Positions 35,459 to 43,110 of a DNA stretch of 64,000 nt are shown one piece after another. The DNA is from Tissierellia bacterium (GTDB taxonomy: Bacteria; Bacillota; Clostridia; Tissierellales; Peptoniphilaceae). A program made the position numbers and the translations under genes. Position 1 is the first letter of the stretch. Every line of letters begins with the position of its first letter. The stretch spans positions 1 through 64,000 of the forward strand of contig JAUNLK010000008.1 in the NCBI GenBank assembly GCA_030535395.1, written 5' to 3'. The notes under the pieces are model-generated. The model saw only the letters and a list, made by a program, of their open reading frames with translations, searched no databases and was not told where the DNA came from.

Positions 35459-36653
35459 AATCTATCTTCAGTTGCCGGAGGGCTTCCCAAAATTCTGGGA
35501 AGCTCTTTTTAATGCTCTCAGCCCCCGCCACAGTCCCGCCAAAGTGGAGGGCCACCAGGCTGAGGGCCATGAGAATGCGGTGGTCCCCGTGGGATGAGAA
35601 GATCCCCCTGGGCGGGTGGCTCGCTCCGGTGACGGTGAGCCCCTCACTCTCCTCCACCACCTTGGCCCCCACTTTCTCAAGCTCCTCGGCCATGGAGCGG
35701 ATGCGGTCGGACTCCTTTTGGTGGAGGCGCTGGGTGCCGGTGAACTCTCCCCCGCCGGTGAGGGCCGCCAGGGCGAAGAGGACGGGGCCGAGATCCGGGG
35801 CGCCATCGAGGTCCACTGTTTCCCCTGACATGAGGGCCTCCATGAGCTCCCTGCCCCTGCGGTCGGGCTGGTGGCTGTCTTTGTCGAGGCCCAAAATATG
35901 CACCTCATGGCCCAGGGCATTGAGAGCCTCGAAAAATACAGCGCTGGAGTGATCCCCCTCCACGGTGTGATCCCCCGGGTGGAGGGGCCCCCGGCCCCCC
36001 AAGAGATAGGGTGCCTCTGCCGTGCCCCTGCCCGCCACCTCCACCCCAAAGGCCCTGAGGGCCGCCAGGGTCATGTGGATGTAGCCTTCGCTGACCACCG
36101 GGGGGCGGAGGCTGAGGCTGCTCCTCCCCGGAAGGAGGGAGAGGGCCAGGAGCATCCCCGAGATAAACTGGCTGGAGACGGAGCCGTCCAGCTGGTAGTC
36201 CCCCGGAAAGAGCTGTCCCGAAACTTCCAGGAGGGAGCCCGTCCTTTCCAGTTGGAGGCCCCGGCGGGCGGCCAGGTCCTCATAGACCCCCAGGGGCCGC
36301 AGGCCGAGGCGGCCTCTCAGGCTGAGGCTGCCCTCTCGTCCCAGGGCCCAGAGGATGGGAATGGCCAGGCGGAGGGTGGTGCCGGACTCCCTCATGTCCG
36401 CCGAGAGCCTCCCCTTACCCGGGGCCCCGCCCCCCTGGATGCGAATCTTCTCCCCCTCCTCCTCCACGGAAATCCCCAAAGCCCGGATGAAATTGAGGGT
36501 GACTTTCACATCGTCGCTTGCACCTGCCCGGGCCACGGTGCTCCTCCCCGGGGCCAGGGCAGCGCAGAGGAGGAGGCGGTGGGCCATGGACTTGGAGGGG
36601 GGTGCGGTGATCCTCCCCCGAATTTTACTTGCCCTGGGGAAGATCACCTTCAC
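35442..36653 (-). CDS. aroA: 3-phosphoshikimate 1-carboxyvinyltransferase (EPSP synthase)
   Basis: A 403-residue EPSP synthase with PPSKSMAHRLLLCAALA at the N-terminus and the C-terminal KESDRIRSMAEELEKVGA. It condenses shikimate-3-phosphate and phosphoenolpyruvate. The likely start is the GTG at 36653, preceded by GTGGAG and overlapping aroK by 29 bases. The N-terminal substrate loop would otherwise be pushed far from the start. The protein is slightly shorter than the roughly 430 residues of enterobacterial enzymes. The alanine in PPSKSMAH suggests a non-enterobacterial (class II-like) form; I am unsure of its glyphosate sensitivity class. Confidence 0.93.
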   Translation of the reverse strand: MKVIFPRASKIRGRITAPPSKSMAHRLLLCAALAPGRSTVARAGASDDVKVTLNFIRALGISVEEEGEKIRIQGGGAPGKGRLSADMRESGTTLRLAIPILWALGREGSLSLRGRLGLRPLGVYEDLAARRGLQLERTGSLLEVSGQLFPGDYQLDGSVSSQFISGMLLALSLLPGRSSLSLRPPVVSEGYIHMTLAALRAFGVEVAGRGTAEAPYLLGGRGPLHPGDHTVEGDHSSAVFFEALNALGHEVHILGLDKDSHQPDRRGRELMEALMSGETVDLDGAPDLGPVLFALAALTGGGEFTGTQRLHQKESDRIRSMAEELEKVGAKVVEESEGLTVTGASHPPRGIFSSHGDHRILMALSLVALHFGGTVAGAESIKKSFPEFWEALRQLKIDFSLAP

Positions 36654-37125
36654 GGTAGTACTCCACAATTTTTTCCGCGGCATCCTCCGCCGTTTCCCCC
36701 ACAACTTCCACATGGGCCGCCGCCTCATAGAGGGAGTAGCGCTGGTGGTAGAGGGCCTCGATCTTCTCCCGGGTGTCCCCCAGGGGCCGCTCGTCGGTGG
36801 GGATGAGCTCCTCCAGGGGCCGGTTGAGCCAAAACACCTGGCCCGAGGCCCTGAGGGCCGCTACGCTATCCTCGCGGAGGATGGTGCCCCCGCCGGTGGA
36901 GATGATGACGCCCTGGGCCTTGGCCGCCTCCAAGACGCAGAGGTGCTCCACTTCCCGGAAGTGGGCCTCCCCGTCCTCTTCAAAGATCCGGCGAATCTCC
37001 TTGCCCTCCCTCTCCACCACCATGGTGTCGATGTCCAAAAACTCCAGGTCCAATTTCTTTGCAATGGCCCGGCCCACAGTGGACTTGCCGCTGCCGGGCA
37101 TGCCAATGAGAATGATGTTGTTCAT
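36625..37125 (-). CDS. aroK: Shikimate kinase
   Basis: A 166-residue kinase with P-loop GMPGSGKSTVG at residues 8-18, the DIDTMVVEREG block and ISTGGGTILRED near residue 75. It phosphorylates shikimate at O3, supplying AroA. Its start overlaps the aroC stop by four bases. Confidence 0.95.
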   Translation of the reverse strand: MNNIILIGMPGSGKSTVGRAIAKKLDLEFLDIDTMVVEREGKEIRRIFEEDGEAHFREVEHLCVLEAAKAQGVIISTGGGTILREDSVAALRASGQVFWLNRPLEELIPTDERPLGDTREKIEALYHQRYSLYEAAAHVEVVGETAEDAAEKIVEYYREGDLPQGK

Positions 37126-38207
37126 ATTTCCTCCACTAAATACTTCCTGCCGTACTCCTCCATGAGGGCATCTGCCAGGACCAGGGCCGTCACTGCCGTC
37201 ACCACCACCGCCCCCCTGGGGAGGATGGAGGGATCGTGTCGGCCCCCGATGGTGATGGTGGTCTCCTCCATTTTCTCCAGTTGGACCGTCCTTTGGGGGA
37301 GGGAGATGGAGGGGGTGGGCTTCACCCGGGTGCGGAAGGTGAGGGGCATGCCATTGGCGCTCCCCCCGCTGATGCCCCCGCTGTAATTGGTGGCCGTGGC
37401 CACCTCTCCCTCCTTGAGGATGAAGGGATCATTGACCCGAGAGCCCAAGTACTCCTCCGGGGGCTCGGTCCCAAAGGAGATCCCCTTCACTCCGGGAATT
37501 CCAAAGATCCCCAGGGAGAGCCTCCCCTCCAGGCCCCGGAACCAATCTCCCCCCACGCCGGGGGGGCAGCCGTAGACGGCAGTTTCCAGTGTGCCCCCCA
37601 GGCTGTCCCCCCTCTGGGCCACCTCCCGAAGGCGGGCCAGGATCTCCTCCCGGGCCCCGGCATCCAACACGGGAAAGTTTCCCCTAAGGAGGAGATCACT
37701 GTCCCCCGGGCCCTCCAGGGGGCGGTCCCAGATGCCCCCCAGTTCCAGAATGTGGGTGGCGGCGGTGATGCCCTTTTTCTTCAGCGCCCCGTGGACCAGT
37801 CCCCCCAGGGCGGTGAGGGCCACGGAGACTCTGCCACTGCCGTGGCCGCCCCCGGCAAAGGCGGCATAGTCCCCCTGGCGGATCCAGCGGGTGTAGTCCC
37901 CGTGGCCGGGCCTGGGGCTGTGTTTCAAATGGCGGTAGTCCTGGCTGCGAACATTGGTGTTTTTTACCAGGGCCGTCACCGGGCCCCCATTGGTCCGCCC
38001 TGAAGTGATGCCGCTCACCCACAGAAGCTCGTCGGCCTCCCGGCGGGGGGTGTCCAAGAGGGAGCGGGCCCTCCTCCTCTCGAGAAAGAGGGCCACCTCA
38101 CCACCAATTTCAATGCCCCCGGGGAGGCCCTCCACGGTGGCCCCAATGGCCTCGCCGTGACTCTCCCCGAAGACCGTCACCCGCAAATTCCGTCCAAAGC
38201 TACTCAA
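37122..38207 (-). CDS. aroC: Chorismate synthase
   Basis: A 361-residue chorismate synthase, which converts EPSP to chorismate using reduced FMN. Markers are LRVTVFGESHGEAIGATVEG at the start, RPGHGDYTRWIR, GGGHGSGRVS and the C-terminal GGRHDPSILPRGAVV. The start is a TTG at 38207 with AGGAGG five to six bases upstream; it gives the canonical SSFG N-terminus and overlaps the chorismate mutase gene by eight bases. Confidence 0.95.
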   Translation of the reverse strand: MSSFGRNLRVTVFGESHGEAIGATVEGLPGGIEIGGEVALFLERRRARSLLDTPRREADELLWVSGITSGRTNGGPVTALVKNTNVRSQDYRHLKHSPRPGHGDYTRWIRQGDYAAFAGGGHGSGRVSVALTALGGLVHGALKKKGITAATHILELGGIWDRPLEGPGDSDLLLRGNFPVLDAGAREEILARLREVAQRGDSLGGTLETAVYGCPPGVGGDWFRGLEGRLSLGIFGIPGVKGISFGTEPPEEYLGSRVNDPFILKEGEVATATNYSGGISGGSANGMPLTFRTRVKPTPSISLPQRTVQLEKMEETTITIGGRHDPSILPRGAVVVTAVTALVLADALMEEYGRKYLVEEI

Positions 38208-38472
38208 TGCGTTCCTCCTGGCGCCTTCTGCAGATCTCAAAGAGGGATCTCATCCAGCCCTCATAGGCGGCAAAGTCCTCCCTGCTCATGACCTCCTCCT
38301 GGCGGCGGATGATCTCCTCCTCCCGCTGGGGGTCTCCCACGGGCAGTTGTTCCCTGCGTTTTTTCCTGCCAATGGCATCCACCAAGAGCAGGCGGGTGCG
38401 AAATAGCCGGGCGATTTCCCCGTCAATGGCGTCGATCTCAAGTCGAAGGTCTGAAATACTCATGTTGTCCAT
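38200..38472 (-). CDS. Chorismate mutase (AroQ-type)
   Basis: A 90-residue helical protein: LRLEIDAIDGEIARLFRTRL, VDAIGRKKRREQLPVGDPQR and EEEIIRR match the AroQ chorismate mutase fold. It would convert chorismate to prephenate for Phe/Tyr synthesis. It is the first gene of the operon chorismate mutase-aroC-aroK-aroA; aroB, aroD and aroE are not in this window. GAGGAG lies before the ATG. A TACAAT -10 is present upstream without a clear -35. Confidence 0.9.
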   Translation of the reverse strand: MDNMSISDLRLEIDAIDGEIARLFRTRLLLVDAIGRKKRREQLPVGDPQREEEIIRRQEEVMSREDFAAYEGWMRSLFEICRRRQEERIE

Positions 38473-38503
38473 ATGATTCTCCTCTGTTTCTAATAAGTTT
38501 ATT

Positions 38504-38546
38504 GTAACACCCCTTTACCTCCCCATGGGATTAGAGTATTCTAATT
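38504..38546 (+). promoter_or_regulatory. Probable promoter and palindromic operator of the ZIP transporter gene
   Basis: Plus-strand TTTACC (38513-38518), 17 bases, TATTCT (38536-38541). The -10 is embedded in the inverted repeat ATTAGA-GTAT-TCTAAT (38530-38545). A repressor-type operator, perhaps for a metal-responsive regulator, is plausible given the downstream gene. Confidence 0.4.
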
Positions 38547-38563
38547 CCAGAAAGGAGTACCCC

Positions 38564-39346
38564 ATGAATTTAGTAATTGCACAGGGGCTGATTCTCCCCT
38601 TCCTGGGCACCACCCTGGGTGCCTGCGGGGTTTTGGTCATGAAAAATAATCTCCATGGGGGGCTCCGCCGCATCCTCTCGGCCTTTGCCGGAGGGGTCAT
38701 GGCGGCGGCCTCCATTTGGAGTTTGCTCATTCCAGGTATGGAACTGTCCGCCCACATGGGCCGGGGGGCCTTCGTCCCCTCCCTCCTGGGCTTTTGGCTG
38801 GGGACCCTCTTTATGCTCCTCATGGACAAGCTGGTGCCCCACTACCACGCCGAGTCCTCCTTTGAAGAGGGGATGGCCGTGGACATGGACAAAAATATCA
38901 AATTGTTTTTGGCCGTCACCCTCCACAATATCCCCGAGGGCATGGCCCTGGGCATCGTCTTTGCCGGCTGGGTGGCAGGCACCGAGTCCATCACCCTGGG
39001 CGGGGCCTTTGCCCTGGCCCTGGGCCTGGCCATTCAAAACTTCCCCGAGGGGGCCATTGTGTCCATGCCCCTGAGGGCCGGGGGGCTCTCCAAAAAATCC
39101 GCCATGGGCCTGGGCATCCTCTCGGGAATCGTGGAGCCCATCTTCGCCCTTCTCACCATACTGGCCGCCAGGTTCATCCTCCCCCTCCTCCCCTACTTTT
39201 TGAGCTTTGCCGCCGCAGTGATGATCTATGTGGTGGTGGAAAATCTCATACCGGAGGCCGCCGAGGGGGGACACTGGAACGCCCCCACCCTCTCCTTCGC
39301 CGCGGGCTTCAGCCTCATGATGGTACTGGATGTGGCCCTGGGCTAG
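38564..39346 (+). CDS. ZIP-family metal transporter
   Basis: A 260-residue ZIP transporter with about eight membrane segments. The metal-pathway motifs are HNIPEGMALGIVFAG in helix 4 and QNFPEGAIVSMPLRAGG in helix 5. The ATG at 38564 is chosen because AAAGGAG precedes it by six bases. Relatives import zinc, iron or manganese; the metal is not determined. The intracellular loop between helices 3 and 4 is Glu/Asp-rich rather than His-rich. Confidence 0.93.
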   Translation: MNLVIAQGLILPFLGTTLGACGVLVMKNNLHGGLRRILSAFAGGVMAAASIWSLLIPGMELSAHMGRGAFVPSLLGFWLGTLFMLLMDKLVPHYHAESSFEEGMAVDMDKNIKLFLAVTLHNIPEGMALGIVFAGWVAGTESITLGGAFALALGLAIQNFPEGAIVSMPLRAGGLSKKSAMGLGILSGIVEPIFALLTILAARFILPLLPYFLSFAAAVMIYVVVENLIPEAAEGGHWNAPTLSFAAGFSLMMVLDVALG

Positions 39347-39356
39347 TTCCAGCAAC

Positions 39357-39388
39357 AAAAAAAGCACCCTGGGGGTGCTTTTTTTTGA
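39357..39388 (+). terminator. Terminator of the ZIP transporter gene
   Basis: Stem AAAAAAAGCACCC/GGGTGCTTTTTTT with a short loop; T-runs occur on both strands. A near-identical hairpin (41290-41323) lies on the other side of the two-gene AT-rich island. Confidence 0.9.
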
Positions 39389-39511
39389 TTACAACCAATG
39401 ATGATCGCTATAAATTCAAATAGAAATTTTTTTTAACTCAAATATTGCCTTTTAACATCCTCAAAGTTAAAATGAAATAAATCATGTTAAAACGAAGGGG
39501 AGGTGGATGCT

Positions 39512-40459
39512 ATGGCAAAAAATTTATTTGGAATTCCAGTTCAATATGAACGTTGGGATCAGCAAGGTTCCCTGCCTCTGTATATAGCGGATGGCTATGA
39601 TTTTAGCGGCATCATCATTGGAAAAAAACGCGCCATCCTAATAAAACCAAGGGGCAAACTCCCCACCCTCCCGGCTTTAAAAAAGCAAATTGCAAAAATC
39701 CAGACCCTGGACAATGTGCCCGTAATCCTTGACCTTGATGGGATTTCCCCTTACCGAAGAAAGAGCTTTATAGAAAACAACATTCCATTCCTCACACCCA
39801 AGCAGATTTTTCTCCCCTTCATGGGGACAATGCTGACAGAGGAAAATGAAAACAAAACCCATCGCTTTGTCTTCTCGACACAGCAACTGCTTTTGCTCTA
39901 TCTATACAGCAACAAAAAACAACTCTATCTATCTGAAGCCGCAAAAATTTTACCCTTTACCCCCATGACTTTGTCCAGAGCCGCAAAGCAATTAGAAGGC
40001 ACTGATCTATTCACCATCACAAAAGATGGCGTCAAAAAAGTAATGGAAGCCAAGGTTGATCGAGCTGAATTATTCCAAAAATCCAAAGCATTTTTGTCAA
40101 ATCCCGCCCGCCAATGGGGCTATATTGACAAAAAAGACGTGACCTCTGATATGGTTATTGCCGGTGAAACTGCCCTTTCAGAGAAAACAATGTTAAATCC
40201 CCCAAGGCTTGCCACCTACGCAATTTCTCAGAAAAACTTTAATAAAGGGAAATTAGAAAAAGAACTCATTGACCCCCATCAACAAGTACAACTGGAGCTA
40301 TGGGCATACGATCCGAAACTGTTTTCAAGGAAAAACACAGCCGACAGCTTGTCCGTGGCCCTGTCTTTTGAAGGGAACCACGACGAAAGAATAGAAGAAG
40401 CTATCCATCAACTGGTCATGGAGGAATTGGCAGATGATCAATGGAATTACAGGATTTAA
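39512..40459 (+). CDS. Winged-helix protein, AbiEi-like antitoxin candidate
   Basis: A 315-residue protein. Residues about 30-115 form an alpha/beta region (GIIIGKKRAILIKPRGKLP, VPVILDLDGISPYRRKSFIE, NIPFLTPKQIFLPFMGTML). Residues about 125-190 look like a winged helix-turn-helix (LYLSEAAKILPFTPMTLSRA, then AKQLEGTDLFTITKDG). Residues 200-315 are unassigned. It overlaps the next gene, a nucleotidyltransferase, by 26 bases. This pairing resembles AbiEi/AbiEii-type modules, where the first protein is antitoxin and autorepressor. The ATG at 39512 follows GGGGAGGTGG. The pair is clearly AT-richer than its surroundings, suggesting acquisition by transfer. The antitoxin role is inferred. Confidence 0.6.
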   Translation: MAKNLFGIPVQYERWDQQGSLPLYIADGYDFSGIIIGKKRAILIKPRGKLPTLPALKKQIAKIQTLDNVPVILDLDGISPYRRKSFIENNIPFLTPKQIFLPFMGTMLTEENENKTHRFVFSTQQLLLLYLYSNKKQLYLSEAAKILPFTPMTLSRAAKQLEGTDLFTITKDGVKKVMEAKVDRAELFQKSKAFLSNPARQWGYIDKKDVTSDMVIAGETALSEKTMLNPPRLATYAISQKNFNKGKLEKELIDPHQQVQLELWAYDPKLFSRKNTADSLSVALSFEGNHDERIEEAIHQLVMEELADDQWNYRI

Positions 40460-41195
40460 AGAACAGTTCAAGGGATTTGAAGATCAATATATCATCATCG
40501 GTGGCACAGCCTGCGATTTAATTATGGAAAATGAAGGGCTTCCCTTTCGTGCCACTAAAGATTTGGATATTGTGCTCATTGTCGAATCCATAACTCCTTC
40601 ATTCGGCATGCAGTTTTGGGAATATGTTAAAGAAGCTGAATACCAACACCTGAATAAAAGCACTGGTAAGGCGCAATTTTATCGTTTTACTGCACCTAAA
40701 AACAGGGATTATCCCTATATGATTGAAATCTTCTCAAAAAATCCAGACTTCATTACCATTGGGGATGACGCAGTACTTACGCCATTACCCTTGGGCGACG
40801 AAATCTCAAGCCTGTCTGCCATTCTCTTAGAAGATTCCTATTATGAACTGTTGAAAAATGGTCGGACGATCATGGACGGCATTTCTGTGCTAAGTCCCAC
40901 CTGCCTGATACTCTTTAAAGCAAAGGCGTGGCTTGATTTGAAGGAACGAAAGTCCAAGGGAGAGCAGATCGACAGTAAAAATATAAAGAAACACAAGAAT
41001 GATGTGTTTCGCCTTGCTCAGCTCATTGCTCCCGACACAAGGCAAAGGGTCAGCCCTGAAATTGGCCATGATATGAGAAGATTTTTATCTGAAATGGAGA
41101 GGGAAGAGATCGACCTGAAGTCCATGGGGATGGGAAATACCAGCAAATCCCGAATTTTAGAACTATTATATCATTGTTATGAGGTAACATTTTAG
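40434..41195 (+). CDS. Nucleotidyltransferase, AbiEii-like toxin candidate
   Basis: A 253-residue protein with a nucleotidyltransferase signature near the N-terminus: YIIIGGTACDLI (G23, G24) followed by RATKDLDIVL with D43 and D45 as likely metal ligands. This is the arrangement of the DNA polymerase beta-like fold in AbiEii/MenT-type toxins. The remaining helical part (LILFKAKAWLDLKERK and a basic KNIKKHKNDVFRLAQ) is also like that family. Its ribosome binding site GGAGG lies inside the upstream gene, so the two are translationally coupled. Toxicity and target (for example tRNA) are inferred from family resemblance. Confidence 0.6.
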   Translation: MINGITGFKEQFKGFEDQYIIIGGTACDLIMENEGLPFRATKDLDIVLIVESITPSFGMQFWEYVKEAEYQHLNKSTGKAQFYRFTAPKNRDYPYMIEIFSKNPDFITIGDDAVLTPLPLGDEISSLSAILLEDSYYELLKNGRTIMDGISVLSPTCLILFKAKAWLDLKERKSKGEQIDSKNIKKHKNDVFRLAQLIAPDTRQRVSPEIGHDMRRFLSEMEREEIDLKSMGMGNTSKSRILELLYHCYEVTF

Positions 41196-41215
41196 GGTTC
41201 CTTAGTTTTGTCCGT

Positions 41216-41236
41216 CGGGCGGTTCACAGCCGCCCA
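41216..41236 (+). terminator. Weak hairpin after the AbiE-like pair
   Basis: Stem GGGCGG-TTCACAG-CCGCCC about 20 bases beyond the stop codon, without a T-run. It may be a weak terminator or RNA-stabilising hairpin. Confidence 0.35.
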
Positions 41237-41257
41237 ACCCTTTGGAAAATATGAAAA

Positions 41258-41288
41258 CCTCCTCTACTTGCCTGTCCAGTAAAAGGAG
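41258..41288. repeat. Dispersed hairpin repeat, copy 3
   Basis: CCTCCTCTACTTG, four bases, TCCAGTAAAAGGAG: clearly related to the repeat at 11-45, but with degenerate arms. It lies between the AbiE-like island and the following terminator. Confidence 0.55.
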
Positions 41289-41289
41289 C

Positions 41290-41323
41290 AGATAAAAAAA
41301 AGCACCCCTTGGGGTGCTTTTTT
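41290..41323 (-). terminator. Terminator of the DUF5684-like gene
   Basis: Hairpin AAGCACCCC-TT-GGGGTGCTT with A/T runs on both sides. On the minus strand it overlaps the stop codon of the gene at 41322. It nearly duplicates the hairpin at 39357-39388. Confidence 0.85.
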
Positions 41324-41672
41324 AGTGGTATCTTGCATCGCTAAAGGCCGGCAAAAACAAGAGGAAGGGAAAGAAGACGGCCACAACTCCCAGGATGCCG
41401 TCGTAGCCGAAGCGCTGGAAGAGGCGGTAGTAAATGTAGATTTGAAGGACAAAATTCACCAGGGGCACAAAGTACAGCAGCCCGTACAATTTGTTGTCCA
41501 GGGCGATCTCCGCCATAATGAGGATGTTGACCACGGGCACAATGGACCAGATTCCCTTCCTGCCCGCTTTTTGGAAGATGATCCACCAGGCCACCACGGT
41601 CAGAATGACCATCAGGCCCACCAATAGGGAGGATGCCCCCGTAAATATTTGTTCCATTCGATCGTATGCCAT
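41322..41672 (-). CDS. DUF5684-like small membrane protein
   Basis: A 116-residue protein with three or four hydrophobic segments and the family-like block WWIIFQKAGRKGIWSIVPVVNI near residues 29-50, then YRLFQRFGYDG. Such proteins are often annotated as DUF5684 or signal-peptidase-associated; their function is unknown. AAAGGAG lies eight bases before the ATG at 41672, though the internal Met6 is also possible. No convincing promoter was found in the 100-base gap toward radA. Confidence 0.75.
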   Translation of the reverse strand: MAYDRMEQIFTGASSLLVGLMVILTVVAWWIIFQKAGRKGIWSIVPVVNILIMAEIALDNKLYGLLYFVPLVNFVLQIYIYYRLFQRFGYDGILGVVAVFFPFLLFLPAFSDARYH

Positions 41673-41772
41673 GGGGTGTACTCCTTTCTCCCACCGGAGT
41701 CCTGAAAGTGGGTGGGAATTTGTCTATTATTTACCCAATGGCGGAGTTTTTATTGCCCTTTTTAAAATTCCC

Positions 41773-43110
41773 CTAGAGGAGATCCTGCAGCAGCTCATTG
41801 ATGTGATTGTAGGCGAGGACTTTCTCCCCGTCTCCGTGGCCCTGGGGGACCACCACGGGGCCAAAGCCCATGCGAAGGGCCTCCTTGATTCGCCCCTCCA
41901 TATAGGGCACGGCCTTGAGCTCTCCAGTGAGGCCCACATCCCCAATGAAAATGGCGCCCCCCGCCAGGGCCCTGCCCCTCACGGAGGAGGCAATGCTCAT
42001 GATGGCGGCCAAATTGGCGGCACTCTCCCTGAGGCTGATGCCCCCGGTGGTCTTGAGGATGACATTGCGCTCGTAGAGGGAGACTTTGGCCCGCTCCTGG
42101 AGGATGGAGATGAGAATCTCCAGTTTCTCCCTCCGGAAGCACTCGCTGATCCTCTGGGGATAGGGGGTGTTGGACCGGGCCACCAGAGATTCCACTTCCA
42201 CCACCACCAGGCGGCTCCCCTCCCGAATGAGGGCCTTGGCACTGCCGGGGACTTCCTCCCCGGGGCCCCGCTTGGTGGTGAAGTAGAAGGAGGGGTCCTC
42301 AATGGAGGCCATGCCCCTCTCTCCCATTTTGAAAAAGCCCATCTCCCCGGTGCTGCCGAATCTATTTTTGGTGGCGGTGAGGAGTCGGAGCTCCTCCCCG
42401 GCCTCCTGGTCGATGAAGAGGACGGTGTCCACCAAGTGCTCCAGGGCCCGGACCCCGGCCAGGGAGTCGGACTTGGTGAGCTGGCCCACGAGAAAGACGG
42501 CCCGGGGGCGCTGAGGGTCCTTGGCCACTTCCACCAGGGCATTGGCGCACTCCATGGTCTGGGTGGGGGCCCCGGCCCGGGCGGGGAAGGCCGCCAGGGT
42601 GAAGGTCTGAATGGAGTCCAGGATGATGAGCTCAGGGTCCACCTCCCGGATGCCCTCCAGGACATCGTCCATGGAATTGCCCCCGTAGATGTAGACCTCC
42701 GGGGAGATTTCCCCGGCAATCCGCTGGGCCCGTCCCCGAATTTGGCTCTCCGACTCCTCCCCCGAGGCATAGAGGACCCTCTTGCCCTGGAGGGCCAGGT
42801 CATTGGCGATTTGAAAGAGGAGGGTGCTCTTCCCCGCCCCGGGCTTGGCGGCGAGAATGGTCACCGAGTCCTCCAAAATGCCGCCCCCCATGACCCGGTT
42901 GAACTCCTGAGAGGAGGTGATGAAGCGGTTCTTCTCCACCTCCGGCACATCGATGAGCCTCCGGGCCCGGCGCTTGGGGGCCCCTTTTTTTGCGGGCCCT
43001 GTCACTTCCTCGGTGAGGGTGTTCCAGGCCCCGCAACCGGGGCACTTGGAAAAAAAGCCCGCGGACACGTGGCCGCAGGCGCTGCATTTATACTTGGACT
43101 TTGTCTTCAT
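41773..43110 (-). CDS. radA: DNA repair protein RadA
   Basis: A 445-residue RadA/Sms helicase: N-terminal zinc finger (CSACGHVSAGFFSKCPGCGAW), RecA-like core with Walker A AAKPGAGKSTLLFQ, the RadA motif KNRFGSTGEMGFF and a C-terminal Lon-protease-like domain (about 280-445). It promotes branch migration in recombination repair. It overlaps the clpC end by 23 bases, completing the ctsR operon. Confidence 0.96.
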   Translation of the reverse strand: MKTKSKYKCSACGHVSAGFFSKCPGCGAWNTLTEEVTGPAKKGAPKRRARRLIDVPEVEKNRFITSSQEFNRVMGGGILEDSVTILAAKPGAGKSTLLFQIANDLALQGKRVLYASGEESESQIRGRAQRIAGEISPEVYIYGGNSMDDVLEGIREVDPELIILDSIQTFTLAAFPARAGAPTQTMECANALVEVAKDPQRPRAVFLVGQLTKSDSLAGVRALEHLVDTVLFIDQEAGEELRLLTATKNRFGSTGEMGFFKMGERGMASIEDPSFYFTTKRGPGEEVPGSAKALIREGSRLVVVEVESLVARSNTPYPQRISECFRREKLEILISILQERAKVSLYERNVILKTTGGISLRESAANLAAIMSIASSVRGRALAGGAIFIGDVGLTGELKAVPYMEGRIKEALRMGFGPVVVPQGHGDGEKVLAYNHINELLQDLL

